A stretch of 64,000 nucleotides of DNA from Prorocentrum cordatum (GCA_963575745.1 CAUYUJ010004725.1:415087-479086), one strand, 5' to 3'. Shown: positions 51,857 to 63,870, numbered from the stretch's first letter. The notes: generated by a model from the letters alone, not told the origin. Numbers and translations are program-made.

Positions 51857-52493
51857 GGGACACCATCATCATCGTCCCCATCATCATCGTCACCACCATC
51901 ATCACCATCATCGGGACACCATCATCATCATCAACATCAGCAGCATCATTATCATCGTCGGGACACCATCATCATCAGCATCTCATCATCATCCACATCA
52001 TCAACACCATCATCATCGTGACATCATCACCATCATCACCATCACCGTCATCATCATCAACATCATCATCGGGACACAATCATCATCACCACCATCATCA
52101 GCAACAGCATCAGCATCAACCTCATCATCACCATCATCATCGGGACACCATGATCATCACCATCTTCATCATCATCAGCATCATCATCATTCCATCAGCT
52201 CATCATCAACATCAGGACCATCAACATCATCATCATCATCATCATCACCATCATCCTCATCATCCTCATCATCCTCATCATCACCATCATCATCATCATC
52301 ATCATCATCATCGGGACGCCATCATCATCATCAGCATCATCATCAACATCGGGACACCATCATCATCACCACCATGGCCATCAGCATCACCATCATCATC
52401 ATCAATATCGTCAATATCGGCATCATCATCACCATCGGGGCACCATCATCATCACCACCATCACCATCACCATCATCGTCATCAACATCATCG

Positions 52494-52538
<45 letters not shown>

Positions 52539-52552
52539 ACATCACCATTGGG
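51480..52552 (+). repeat. CAT array punctuated by GGGACACC
   Basis: ATC/CAT trinucleotides over about 1.07 kb. The octamer GGGACACC interrupts at irregular intervals (for example near 51606, 51857, 51914, 51959, 52071, 52140, 52338 and 52438), giving a loose higher-order repeat. Poly-H/I/S frames are artefacts. GGGACACC also occurs in the flanking 50.9 and 52.6 kb stretches. Confidence 0.95.
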
Positions 52553-52585
52553 AGACCGACGGGACACCGCGGGCCATTGGCCCCC

Positions 52586-52703
52586 GAAAAGGAATCATTT
52601 GGTCCGGCCGCGCCTCAGCCGGAGGCGGGACACAGGCGGGACACCGCAGGCCACCAGCCCCCGGACAAGAATCATTTGGTCCGGCCGCGCCTCAGCCGGA
52701 GGA
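52586..52703 (+). repeat. Tandem pair of AATCATTTGGTCCGGCCGCG
   Basis: AATCATTTGGTCCGGCCGCG followed by CCTCAGCCGGAGG occurs twice (about 52591 and 52671), each preceded by a GGGACAC...GGCCA segment. CCTCAGCCGGAGG is nearly palindromic. Confidence 0.8.
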
Positions 52704-52710
52704 GACTTTC

Positions 52711-52830
52711 TTCTCGCCCGCCCACGCAGCTTCGCCTCGCCCGCACGCACGGCACGCACGAACACGAAACCGAAACCGATTTCCCGGTAGGGGGGCTCTC
52801 CGTTCCACTTCGATCTCACCCCGTCACCTC
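52711..52830 (+). mobile_element. RE3 tail, copy 2
   Basis: TTCTCGCCCGCCCACGCAGC, TTCGCCTCGCCCGCACGCAC, ACGAAACCGAAACCGATTTC, then CACTTCGATCTCACCCCGTC, which is also kept in copy 3. The 52830-53375 interval has no recognised gene. A tandem of about 64 bp (GGCCTGGCTGTTGGTCTGGC, 53414 and 53478) lies at 53375-53540. Confidence 0.75.
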
Positions 52831-53539
52831 CGATGTATGAAGACATCGGCCTCAACCCTGTGGTAAGAGAGCAACAGGGGTAGAGCAGAGCTAGGACAAA
52901 CAAAAAATAATGTGTAACAAAGTTGCAGCAACGTTGAAGACGTTCGCTACGGACGAAATATCACCTATGCGGTTCAGATAACTGTGTGAAACCACTGGAT
53001 GCCATAGTGGTATTTCCTGTACTACGCCGAAGAAGCACGCAAATAACCATCGGGAAAACCAGTAGCCGTCTAACGTCAGTGTGCAACATCATTGGCTACC
53101 ACTGTGCGTCTGACGGTGATACTACACGGTTGAAGCTCCATTGCGTTGTTGGACGAAGGCGTCGCAAATTGCGTGATGCGGTGCGTCCGATGTTCAAAAT
53201 GTCGAACGTGTCCCGAGCGAAACAGATGGCTTCAATTAGCCGCATCTGATCTCAATCCCCTCGGCGAGCTGCGTATGAAAGTATGTGCATACTCGACAAA
53301 AAAACAGTCGCTGCCTCGTCACCGCCCGTCGTCGTCTGAGCGAGGCTGTGAGTCTTGTGATTCCGTGTTCGCCGTCATCGCCCCGTCGCCGATTCGTCGC
53401 CTCCCTTGGTCTTGGCCTGGCTGTTGGTCTGGCGGCTTCGTGGTTGTCGTCGAAGACCCGTCGCCGCCCGTCGTCTGGGCCTGGCTGTTGGTCTGGCGGC
53501 TCCGTGATCGCCGTCGCCGCCCGTCGCGGCTTCGCATAT

Positions 53540-53917
53540 ACTCTCCTTTCTAAAAAGGAAATAGGTTCTGCCACCCTCCCCCCTCCCCCTTTGACCCACT
53601 CACCGGGAACCCATGTAAAACACACGCGATCCTGACCGAATGCCCATCCTACCTGTGATCATACTATCCGAGCCAGGCCGGTATCGACCCCCTCTCGCCA
53701 ACCCCTGCAGCAGAACTATGCGCGCGCACTCGGGTATCAAATTTCACATATGTTCAAGAATCCCTTGCAAGAGGAAATGCGAAGATGTCGGTCCGGAAAA
53801 ATTTCAAACTCGAGTGTCCAATATATGTATATATACATACACATATACATATATACATACATACATATGTTTATATATATACATGGTTTCGCAACACGGT
53901 CTTTCACAGAAAAATAT
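53540..53917 (+). mobile_element. RE1 copy 4, 5' part (split by SAT77)
   Basis: Starts TCTCCTTTCTAAAAA with a C-tract, then GCCCATCCTA and GCCAGGCCGGTATCG, like the start of other RE1 copies. It passes a TATA microsatellite at 53820-53880 and reaches GGTTTCGCAACACGG at 53886. SAT77 then begins. RE1 sequence resumes at 57737. Confidence 0.65.
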
Positions 53918-56900
53918 CCTGGCGGAGGTCCCAACCATATGCAGTTGTGGGTACCGTAACTGTGAATAGCTGCTTCGGTGAAGCTCCCTACGGGGCCACG
54001 AAGCGCTGCACTGGGCGGGGTGGTGTGCCGAATTGGGTTTCCGGGACGTATGCGGACGGTCCCACTGAGGGCTTTGGTAGAGCTCCCTATGGGGCCACGA
54101 AGCGCTCTACTGAGTGAGTGAAAATGCCAAATTAAGTTTCTGGGACGCATGCGGACGGTCCCACTGGGGGCTTCGGTGGAGCCCCCTATTGGGCCACGAA
54201 ACGCTGCACTGCTCGGGTGAAGATGCCAAATTACATTTCCCGGACGCATGCGGACGGTGGCACTGGGGCCTTGGGTGGAGCCCCCTGTGGGGCCACGACA
54301 CGCTGCACTTGGTGGGTGAAAATGCCAAATTGGGCTTCTGGGGCGGAGCTCCCTATGGGGCCACGAAACGCTGTACTGGGTGTGCGGGACGCATGAAGAC
54401 GGTAGCGCTGGGACCTTCGGTGGGGATCCCTATGGGGCCACGAAACGCTGTACTGGGCGTGCGGGACGCATGCGGACGGTAGCGCTGGGACCTTCGGTGG
54501 GGCTCCCTATGGGGCCACGAAGCGCTGTACTGGGTAAGTGAAACCCAAGAAGAAGGGGGAGGAGGGCCGCGAAACGCTGTACTGGGTGTGCGGGACGCAT
54601 GCGGACGGCAGCACTGGGACCTTCGGTGGGGCTCCTTATGGGGCCACGAAACGCAATAGTGGGTGTACGGGACGCATGCGGACGGTAACACTGGGGGTTT
54701 CGGTGGGGCTCCCTATGGGGCCACGAAACGCTGTACTGGGTAAGTGAAACGCAAGAAAAGGGGGAGGAGGGCCACGCAACGCTGTACTGGGAGTGCGGGA
54801 CGCATGCGGACGGTAGCGCTGGGACCTTCGGTAGTATGGAGCCACAAAACGCTGTACTGGGCGTGCGGGACGCATGCGGACGGTAGCGTTGGGGCCTTCG
54901 GTGGGGCTCCCTATGGGGCCACGAAACGCTGTACTGGGCGTGCGGGACGCATGCGGACGGTAGCACTGGGACCTTCGGCGGGGCTCCCTATGGGGCCACG
55001 AAGCTCTGTACTGGGTAAGTGAAACCCAGGGATAAGGGGGAGGAGGGCCACGAAACGCTGTATTGGGTGGGGGGGACGCATGCGGACGGTAGCACTGGGA
55101 CCTTCGGTGGGGTTCCCTATGGGGCCACGAAGCGCTGTAGTGGGTGTGCGGGACGCATGCGGACGGTAGCACTGGGACATTCGGTGGTGCTCCCTATGGG
55201 GCCACGAAGCGCTGTAGTGGGTGTGCGGGACGCATGCGGACGGTAGCACTGGGACCTTCGGTGGGGCTCCCTATGGGGCCACGAAGCGCTGTACGTGGTA
55301 AGTGAAACGCAGGAGGAAGGGGAGGAGGGCCACGAAACGCTCCCATGGGTGTGCGGACGCATGCGGACGGTAGCGCTGGGACCTTCGGTAATATGGAGCC
55401 ACAAAACGCTGCACTGGGCGTGCGCGACGCATGCGGACGGTAGCGCTGGGGCCTTCGGTGGGGCTCCTTATGGGGCCACGAAGCGCTGTAGTGGGTGTAC
55501 GGGACGCATGCGGACGGTAACACTGGGGGTTTCGGTGGGGCTCCCTATGGGGCCACGAAGCGCTGTACTGGGTGGGTGAAACGCAGGGAGGAGGGGCTTC
55601 CGGGAAGCAGGGCCACGAAGCGCTGTACTGGGCGTGCGGGACGCATGCGGACGGTAGCACTGGGACCTTCGGTGGGGCTCCCTATGGGGCCACGAAACGC
55701 TGCACTGGGTGGGCGAAGCGCAGGGAGGAGGGGGAGGAGGGCCACGAAACGTTGTACTGGGTGTGCGGGACGCATGCGGACGGTAGCGCTTGGGCCTTCG
55801 GTGGTGCTCCCTATGGGGCCACGCAACGCTGTACTGGGTGTGCGGGACGCATGCGGACGGTAGCGCTGGGGCCTTCGGTGGGGTTCCCTATGGGGCCACG
55901 AAGCGCTGTACTGGGCGTGCGGAGCGCATGCGGACGGTAGCACTGGGACCTTCGGTGGGGTTCCCTATGGGGCCACGAAGCGCTGTACTGGGTAAGTGAA
56001 ACCCAGAGATAAGGGGGAGGAAGGCCACGAAACGCTGTAGTGGGTGTGCGGGACGCATGCGGACGGTAGCATTGGGACTTTCGGTGGAGCTCCCTAAAAC
56101 GCTGTATTGGGTGGGGGGGACGCATGCGGACGGTAGCACTGGGACCTTCGGTGGGGTTCCCTATGGGGCCACGAAACGCTGTAGTGGGTGTGCGGGACGC
56201 ATGCGAACGGTAGCACTGGGACCTTAGGTGGAGCTCCCCCCCCATGGGGCCACGAAGCGCTGTACTGGGTGTGCGGGACGCATGAAGACGGTAGCGCTGG
56301 GACCTTCGGTGGGGCACCCTATGGGGCCACGACGCGCTGTACTGGGCGTGCGGGACGCATGCGGACGGTAGCACTGGGACCTTCGGTGGGGTTCCCTATG
56401 GGGCCACGAAACACTGCACTGGGCGGGTGAAGCGCAGGGAGGAGGGGGAGGAGGGCCACGAAACCGGTAGCGCTGGGGCCTTCGGTGGGGTTCCCTATGG
56501 GGCCACGAAACGCTGTACTGGGCGCGCGGGGCGCATGCGGACGGTAGCACTGGGACCTTCGGTGGAGTACCCTATGGCGCCACGAAGCGCTGTACTGGGT
56601 AAGTGAAACCCAGGGAGAAGGGGGAGGAGGGCCACGAAGCGCTGTATTGGGTGTGCGGGACGCATGCGGACGGTAACACTAGGACCTTCGGTGGAGTTCC
56701 CTATGGGGCCACGAAACGCTGTACTGGGTGGGGGGGACGCATGCGGACGGTAGCACTGGGACCTTCGGTGGGGCTCCCTATGGGGCCACGAAACGCTGTA
56801 GTGGGTGTGCGGGACGCATGCGGACGGTAGCACTGGGACCTTCGGTGGGGTTCCCTATGGGGCCACGAAACGCTGTAGTGGGTGTGCGGGACGCATGCGG

Positions 56901-57735
56901 ACGGTAGCACTGGGACCTTCGGTGGGGTTCCCTATGGGGCCACGAAACGCTGTAGTGGGTGTGCGGGACGCATGCGGACGGTAGCACTGGGACCTTCGGT
57001 GGTGCTCCCTATGGGGCCACGAAGCGCTGTACTGGGTAAGTGAAACGCAGGACGAGGGGGAGGAAGGCCACGAAACGCCCCCATGGGTGTGCGGGACGCA
57101 TGCGGACGGTAGCGCTGGGACCTTCGGTAGTATGGAGCCACAAAACGCTGTACTGGGCGTGCGCGACGCATGCGGACGGTAGCGCTGGGGCCTTCGGTGG
57201 GGCTCCCTGTGGGGCCACGAAACGCTGTACTGGGTGTGCGGGACGCATGCGGACGGTAACACTGGGACCTTCGGTGGGGTTCCCTATGGGGCCACGAAGC
57301 GCTGTACTGGGTGGGTGAAACGCAGGGAGGAGGGGCTTCCGGGACGCATGCGGACGGCAACACTGGGACCTTGGGTGGAGATCCCCTCCCTATGGGGTCA
57401 AGAAGCGCTGTATTGGGTGTGCGGGACGCATGAAGACGGGGGGACGCATGTGGACGGCTGCACTGGGGCATTCGGTGGGGCTCCCTATGGGGCCACGAAG
57501 CGCTGTACTGAGTGGGGGGGACGCATGTGGACGGTGGCACTGGGGCCTTCGGTGGAGCTCCCTATGGGGCTACGAAGCGCTGTGCTGGATGGGTGAAACG
57601 CCAGGGGGGGAGGGGGAGGGGGGACGAAAGGGAGGAGGGAGGAGGGAGGAGGAGAGGATGACAGAAGGAGAGGAAGAACGCGGGGACCGTCTCTTCAAAA
57701 CGAGGACCCAACACCACAAAATGGTTGGAACAAAC
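53918..57735 (-). repeat. SAT77 array 2, inverted relative to array 1
   Basis: About 45 units of the same 77-bp satellite in opposite orientation (GGGGCTCCCTATGGGGCCAC, GAAACGCTGTACTGGGTGTG, GGACGCATGCGGACGGTAGC, ACTGGGACCTTCGGT). A GTAAGTGAAACCCAGGGAGA-type spacer ending in GGGGGAGGAGGG interrupts about every 2-4 units, absent from array 1. The left flank (ATCCTGGCGGAGG, CCCAACCATATGCAG) and right flank (ACCGTCTCTTCAAAACGAGG, ACCCAACACCACAAAATGGT) are inverse matches of the array 1 flanks. Confidence 0.93.
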
Positions 57736-57736
57736 C

Positions 57737-58395
57737 GTGGTGTCGCAACACGGGTGATAAACAAAAGCGTGCGCGCGCTCTTGCAAATTCTTAACACCAT
57801 CGGTTGTTCAACCGTTGTTCGTAAAATGCTACCACACGGGCTTCGCGCTCGCGGGTGCCGGAATCGTTCGAGCGCCCTTGTGCGCGTGCTGGGGTGGCAC
57901 GGTCCGTGTCAAATAATACCATGCGAGCCACTCTCGCACGTCTGTCGAGCGCGCATGTCGAATGCCTTCCAAAACCTTCATCACCGACGCGAAGTAGCCG
58001 TCATCGTCGTCGGCGTGATCGGCATCGGCGCCGCCATCGCCACTATCAGCGTCATTGTACAAACCCGTTACTGGCATCGCCACTATCAGCGTCATCGTAT
58101 CTTCAAACGTCGACGTTGCCATGATACCGCGCCCACCCAAACCGCCGACTCGCACTCAAGTGCCCGCTGAGATGTGCCGAACGGTCACCACCACCGCGGC
58201 CTCGTCGGTCGCGCGAAACTACCTGGCCGCTGCGCGCTGATGTGCGGGCTGGCGCGGTCGCAGAGATGCACCAGCCAGCGCCAAGCACTCATCGCAATCG
58301 CCACCGCATGAGGTTTGCAAACCAAGTTGCGGGTGGTGGGTGGGATGTTTGCGCGAGCAGTGGGGTGCACAACTCGCTGCGAACAGACAGAGTTT
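57737..58395 (+). mobile_element. RE1 copy 4, 3' part
   Basis: Resumes with GTCGCAACACGGGTGATAAA, CAAAAGCGTGCGCGCGCTCT and continues through ATCGCCACTATCAGCG repeats (twice, 58040 and 58078). It ends with the tail GCAAACCAAGTTGCGGGTGG, GATGTTTGCGCGAGCAGTG at 58375. The CGT array is replaced by ATCGCC-type sequence as in copy 0. Confidence 0.75.
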
Positions 58396-58439
58396 AATTG
58401 CTTCGGATAGACTGCACCACAAGAGTGGCGCCACATAGA

Positions 58440-58519
58440 TTCTTTTTTTCTAAAATATTAATAGATTCTACCCCCCCTCCCCCCCCGGACTCCTCGGCCC
58501 CCCCTGGGATAAGATGGTT

Positions 58520-58563
<44 letters not shown>

Positions 58564-60083
58564 ATATATATATATGTATTCTGCACGCTCGTCCGTCCTA
58601 AATATGAAATCATACCATCCCAGCCAAACCGGGTTCCCCCCCTGAGATTCCCTGGTAAAAAGCACTACGCGGTGACATTTTTTGTTCTAACATAACACTT
58701 TGTTTCGCGAGTCCCTTGCAACAGTGAGACGAAGTGCGCACGCGAGCGTCGTCGCGCGCGCACGCCTAAATCCTTCAAAACCCTTCGGTGCGGGAAGGAT
58801 TTCACAACCGAGTATCAAAACAACATACAAAACAACACATGGTTTCGCAACGCTGAGTTGCTAAAAAAGCTTCCGCGCGAGCTCTTGCGAAATCTTGAGA
58901 AAACCAGCGGTTCAAGATTTTCACAAAATGCTACCAAACGGGCTTCGCGCGCGCTCGTGTCGAAATCTGTCGAACGCCCTTGCGCGTGTGCCGTCGCGAG
59001 AATCCTTTGCAAAAAATTAAAACGAAGTGCAGACGCGCGCGTCGTCGCGCGCGTGCGCCGAAAACCTTCAAAACCCATCGGTTTCAGAAGGATTCCAAAA
59101 TCGTGTGTGCAAAAATAAACCTACAATGACCCATGGTTTCGCGACCCGCATTTTCAACAAAGGCGTGCGCGCGAGCTCTTGCGTCGTCGTCGTCGTCGTC
59201 GTCGCCGTCCTCCCTCCTCCCGCGTCGTTGTCGTCGCCGTCGTCGCCTACGTCGTCCTCTGTCTTTCCTCGTGTTCGTCGTCGTCGTCCTCTTTAGCGTC
59301 GTGGTCGTTTCCGTCGTCGTTGTCGCCGTGGTCGTCCTTCCTCCGCCTCCCTCGTCGTCGTCGTCCGTCGTCGGCATCTCGTCGTCGTCCCTCCTATTTC
59401 GTCGCCGTCGTCGTCGTCGTTGTCGTTGTCGTCGTCGTCGTCGTCTTCCCTCCTCCCTCGTCGTTGCCATCGTCGGCGTAGCCGTCCTTCCTCCTTCTTC
59501 GTCGTTCGCGTCGTCGCCGTCCTCCCTCCTCCCTCGTCGTTGTCGTCGTTGTCGCCGTCGTCGTCCTCCCTCCTTCCTCGTTGTCTTCGTTGGCGGCGTC
59601 GTCGTCGTCTTCGTCGTCGTCGTCGTCGGCGTCGGCGTCGTTGTCGTCTTCGTCGTCGTCGACGTCGGCGTCGTCGTCGTCGTCACCGCCGTCGTCGTCG
59701 TCGTCGTCGTCGTCGTCGGCGTCGTTGACGTCGTCGTCGTCGTCGGTGTCGTCGTTATCGTCGTCGTCACCGTCGTCATCGTCGTCGTCGTTGTCATCGT
59801 CGTCGTCGTCGGCGTCGGTGTCGTCTTCGTCGTCGTCGTCGGTGTCGTCGTCGTCGTCGTTGTCGGCGTCGTCGAAGTCGTTGGAGACGTCGTCGGTGTC
59901 GTCGCAGTCGTTGTCGGCGGCGTCGTCGTCGTTGTCGCTGTCGTCGTCTGCGTCGCTCTTGTTGCCAAGTGCCATGTGGTACCCACCGTCACGGTCTTAA
60001 GAGGTTTTGCAAACCAAGTTGCGTGTGGGTGGGTGGGATGTTTGCGCGAGCAGTGGAGTGGACAACTCACTGCGAACAGAAAT
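58440..60083 (+). mobile_element. RE1 copy 2
   Basis: Full copy. T/C-tract start with a TA microsatellite (58517-58577), two ACGAAGTGC/GCGCGCGTCGTCGCGCGCG subrepeats (58738, 59030), CGT array 59180-59960, and the tail at 60005-60083 ending CTGCGAACAGA. Confidence 0.85.
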
Positions 60084-60085
60084 AC

Positions 60086-61385
60086 ATTGTCCTTTCTAAA
60101 AGACTAATGTATTATTCCCCCCCTCCCCCCGGGCTTATCGCCTCCCCCTGGGATGCTATGATTTCATATATATATATATATAGACTGCACACTCGTCCAT
60201 CCTAAATATGAAACCATACCATCCCAGCCAGGCCGGGTTCCCCCCCCTGAGGTTCCCTGGTAAAAAAAACACTATGCGGTGACATTTTTCTAACATCACA
60301 TGTTTCACGAACCCCTTGCAAAAAAATGAAACGAAGTGCACACGCGCGCGTCGTCGCGCGCGCATGCCAAAATCCTATAAAAACCTTCGGTGCCGGAAGG
60401 ATTTCGCAATCGAGTTCCCCAAAAACATGCAAAACACAGGGTTCCGCAACACTGATTTGCTAAAAAACTTCCGCGCGAGCTCTTGCGAAATCTTGAGAAA
60501 ACCAGCGGTTCTTCAAGATTTTCACAACAATGCTACTAAACGGGCTTCGCGCGCGCGCATGTCGAAATCTGTCGAACGCCCTTGCGCGTGTGCCGTCGCG
60601 AGAATCCTTTGCAAAAAAAATGGGACGAAGTGCAGACGCGCGCGTCGTCGCGCGCGTATGCCGAAAACCTTCACAACCCATCGGTTTCAGAAGGATTTCA
60701 AAATCGTGTGTACAATAAACCTACAAAAACCCAAGGTTTCGCGACCCGCATTTTCAACAAAGGCGTGCGCGCGAGCTCTTGCGTCGTCGTCGTCGTCGTC
60801 GCCGTCCTCCCTCCTCCCGCGTCGTCGTCGTCGTCGCCTGCGTCGTCCTCTGTCTTTCCTCGTGTTCGTTGTCGTCGTCCTCTTTAGCGTCGTGGTCGTT
60901 TCCGTCGTCGCTGTTGCCGTGGTCGTCCTTCCTCATCCTCCCTCGTCGTCGTCGTCGTCCGTCGTCGGCGTCTCGTCGTCGTCCCTCCTATTTCGTCGCC
61001 GTCGTCGTCGTCGTCGTTGTCGTCGTCGTCTTCCCTCCTCCCTCATCGTTGTCGTCGTCGGCGTCGCCGTCCTTCCTCCTTCTTCGTCGTTCGCGTCGTC
61101 GCCGTCCTCCCTCCTCCCTCGTCGTTGTCGTCGTTATTGTCGTTGTCGCCGTCGTCGTCCTTCCTCCTCACTCGTCGTCGTCTTCGTTGGCGTCGTCGTC
61201 GTCGTCTTCGTCGTCGGCGTCGGCGACGGTGCCGTCGTCGAAGTCGTCGGAGACGTCGTCGGTGTCGTCGTCGTCGTCGTTGTCGTCGGTGTCGTCGTAG
61301 TCGGTCTCAAGAGGTTTTTGCAAACCAAGTTGCGCGTGGGTGGGTGGGATGTTTGCGCGAGAAGTGGAGATGACGACTTCAAGTT
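60086..61385 (+). mobile_element. RE1 copy 3, head-to-tail with copy 2
   Basis: Starts with TCCTTTCTAAAAGAC a few bases after the end of copy 2, so the two are tandem. Subrepeats lie at 60330 and 60625, a shorter CGT array at 60780-61305, and a tail at 61318-61385 whose end is altered (GAGAAGTGGAGATGACG). Confidence 0.85.
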
Positions 61386-61394
61386 CAGCAGAGT

Positions 61395-61820
61395 GGATTA
61401 CACCAAATAGATTGCACCGTCACCGCCGCTCGCCGAATCGCACATATTGAACCGCATAGATTGCACTGCATGTACAGTTATATATATATATATATTGTAG
61501 AACATAGACTGCCCAGCATATATTGCACCACACAAATGGCACTAAATAGATTGCATTATATAGATCGGACAGCATAACTTGCACCGCATACATTGCGCCA
61601 CAGATATGGCACCACATAGATTGCATAACACAGATCGCTTCACATGAAGTGCGCCACAGAGATTGCACAACACAGATCGTACGACACATAGGGAGCAACA
61701 TAAGTGGTACGCCATAGCGCAGACGACGTAGATTGTACAGCACATCTTGCATCGAATGCATTGCATCACATAGGTCGCACCACATGCATTGCTCCACGTA
61801 GATTGCACAACGCACATTGA
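61395..61820 (+). repeat. Degenerate 15-bp tandem (AGATTGCACCACAT), second locus
   Basis: About 28 decayed units such as CACATAGATTGCATAACACA. It occupies the same position after RE1 as 9893-10110. From 61820 to 62095 no gene is recognised. Confidence 0.8.
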
Positions 61821-62094
61821 GAGAACCTCACTGTGCTTGGTCCACGCTGGCTAACATACATTAAGATCTGTACGCGTATATCTGGACGTGTATCTTTCCC
61901 CAGGAGTATATACATATTCATAGGTGTACATACATATATGGACACATGAGATTCGCCAACAAGCACTTGCGGCACGAGTTGGCGTGCCTTCAGGCCCTTG
62001 GCCTAACCCCTTGAACCTCCATCCTCAATTCCGAGGAATGTGCAAGTGGCCCGGACCCGCAATTGCCATATCTCGTGGGGCTCCTCACGTGCCC

Positions 62095-62690
62095 CCATGG
62101 GGCCCGTCGCGGCTTATCGCGTGATCCGTTCGGACCCAAAGAGGGCGCCGAGACAGGCCAAGCGGGCCCAAAGAGGCCGCCCAAACGGTCCAAGAGGGCC
62201 CCGAATCGCCGCACGATCGGTCAGAGACGTCCGAGGTGTCCCCAAGACGGCGTCAGAAGCCTTCCAGGCCCAAGAGCCTTCCAAGGGGGCCCCGAGAGGC
62301 CGAAGTCGTTTCCGCCTTCGGAGACTCCACATGTTTAGGGTTATCCACTGTTCGTGCTTCCAACACGTGACGACCTCCCAAGAGGCCACCAAGACCGCCT
62401 CAAGACCGCCCCAGAGGCCACCAAGGGCCCCAAGACGGCTCAAGAGTGCCCCACGACGGCCCAAGAGGCGCCCACGACGACCCCAGAGAGCTCCTTCACG
62501 GCCCCTAGACGAGATGAGGAACCCGAACCGAAAATCCAAGCCTTCCGCCCCGAAGGGCGCCAAGGAGGCCCCCCGAGGCGGCCTCACGAGAGGCCCGAAG
62601 AGGCCCCCAGGAGGCCCCCGCGAGACCCCAAGAGGCCCCAACAGAGAGCCCTGGACAAGCCCTCCGGGAGGCCTCTAACCTGCTTCCAGG
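62095..62690 (+). repeat. CCAAGAGGC-type minisatellite (locus 9)
   Basis: The longest locus: GGCCCAAAGAGGCCGCCC, CCCAAGAGGCCACCAAGA and GGCCCCAAGACGGC units over about 600 bp. The reverse strand gives a G/R/L-rich frame with no family. From 62690 to 62940 nothing is recognised. Confidence 0.8.
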
Positions 62691-62944
62691 AGGCCCCCTT
62701 GCGAGGCCTCCACCCCAGATCCCAGCGAACGTCCAAGAGACCTCAGACCCACAACCCAGGCAAGGAGGCGGGACGGGGCGGACGCCAGTAGATCTACTGT
62801 AGCACCCCGCCGTTGCGGATAAGAGCGAAGGGGGCGGCGAGGGCGTCGTCAGTCTGCGAGGCTCTGAAAAAGCCCGCAGCAGGCGCCTAACTTTTACAAA
62901 GTATGCAATGAGCCCGCCGCAGGCGCCGATTCTTTCGTTAACGC

Positions 62945-63182
62945 AATGTGGGAGGATCGCGGGGTGGGTCGCGGGGTGGGTCTCGGGTGGGTCGCGGGTG
63001 GGTCGCGGGCTGGGTCGCGGGGTGGGTCGCGAAGTGGGTCGCGGGGTGGGTCGCGGGTGGGTCGCGGTGTGGGTCGCGGGTGGGTCGCGGGTGGGTCGCG
63101 GGTGGGTCGCGGGGTGGGTCGCGGGGTGGGTCGCGGGGTGGGTCGCGGGTGGGTCGCGGGTGGATCGCGGTGTGGGTCGCAG
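62945..63182 (+). repeat. GGGTCGCGG array
   Basis: Dodecamer-like GGGTGGGTCGCG/GGGTCGCGGGGTG units, about 20 copies. It has many closely spaced GGG runs on the plus strand, so strong G-quadruplex potential. Confidence 0.95.
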
Positions 63183-63189
63183 GGAGACG

Positions 63190-63197
63190 ACACCAAC

Positions 63198-63262
<65 letters not shown>

Positions 63263-63275
63263 GCAACAACAACAA

Positions 63276-63318
<43 letters not shown>

Positions 63319-63610
63319 AACAACAACACCACCAACAACAACAACAACAGCAACAGCAACAACAACACCAACACCAACACCAACACCACCAACAACAACA
63401 ACAACAACACCAACACCAACACCAACACCACCAACAACAACAACGGCGACAACACCAACAACATCAACAGCAACAGCAACAGCAACGACAACCTTAACAG
63501 CAACAAGAACACCAACAACACATACAACAGCACTGACCAACACAATTACAACAGCAACAGTAACAGCAACAGTACCAGCAACAACGACAGCAGCAGCAAA
63601 AACAACAACG
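63190..63610 (+). repeat. CAA array with CGACAA and CAC variants
   Basis: Pure CAA at 63200-63260, then ACGACA and ACACCAACACC subarrays and a decaying CAGCAACAG end. Poly-N/Q/T frames are artefacts. Confidence 0.95.
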
Positions 63611-63792
63611 CAACAAGCAGAATCCTCACTACGGATCTCCACTTCAGCCACGCACCCAGGGACAATGAATGACCGTTCGGCCCCCTCACTCTGATGTGGA
63701 TCTCGGAAACTTGGAAGACCACAGCGCACAACCGCGCAACCAGAGGAGACACCTGATGTGTGACTTGGCCCTGGCTGCGCAAGCACATCGCT

Positions 63793-63870
63793 GCCCTCGA
63801 GCAACTTCGCCTCGCCACGAAGCGAGACCGAAACCGAGGTTCCCGTTAGGGTCACTTCGCTCTGACCCGT
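63793..63870 (+). mobile_element. RE3 tail, copy 3
   Basis: GAGCAACTTCGCCTCGCCAC, GAGACCGAAACCGAGGTTCC, CACTTCGCTCTGACCCGTCA match copy 2 with a 15-20 bp deletion. It follows the CAA array at about 180 bp. The remaining 63871-64000 has no recognised feature. Confidence 0.65.

Noticed and set aside
51480-52552. Histidine-rich metal-binding protein
   Set aside because: The H/I/S frames come from a CAT array interrupted by GGGACACC.
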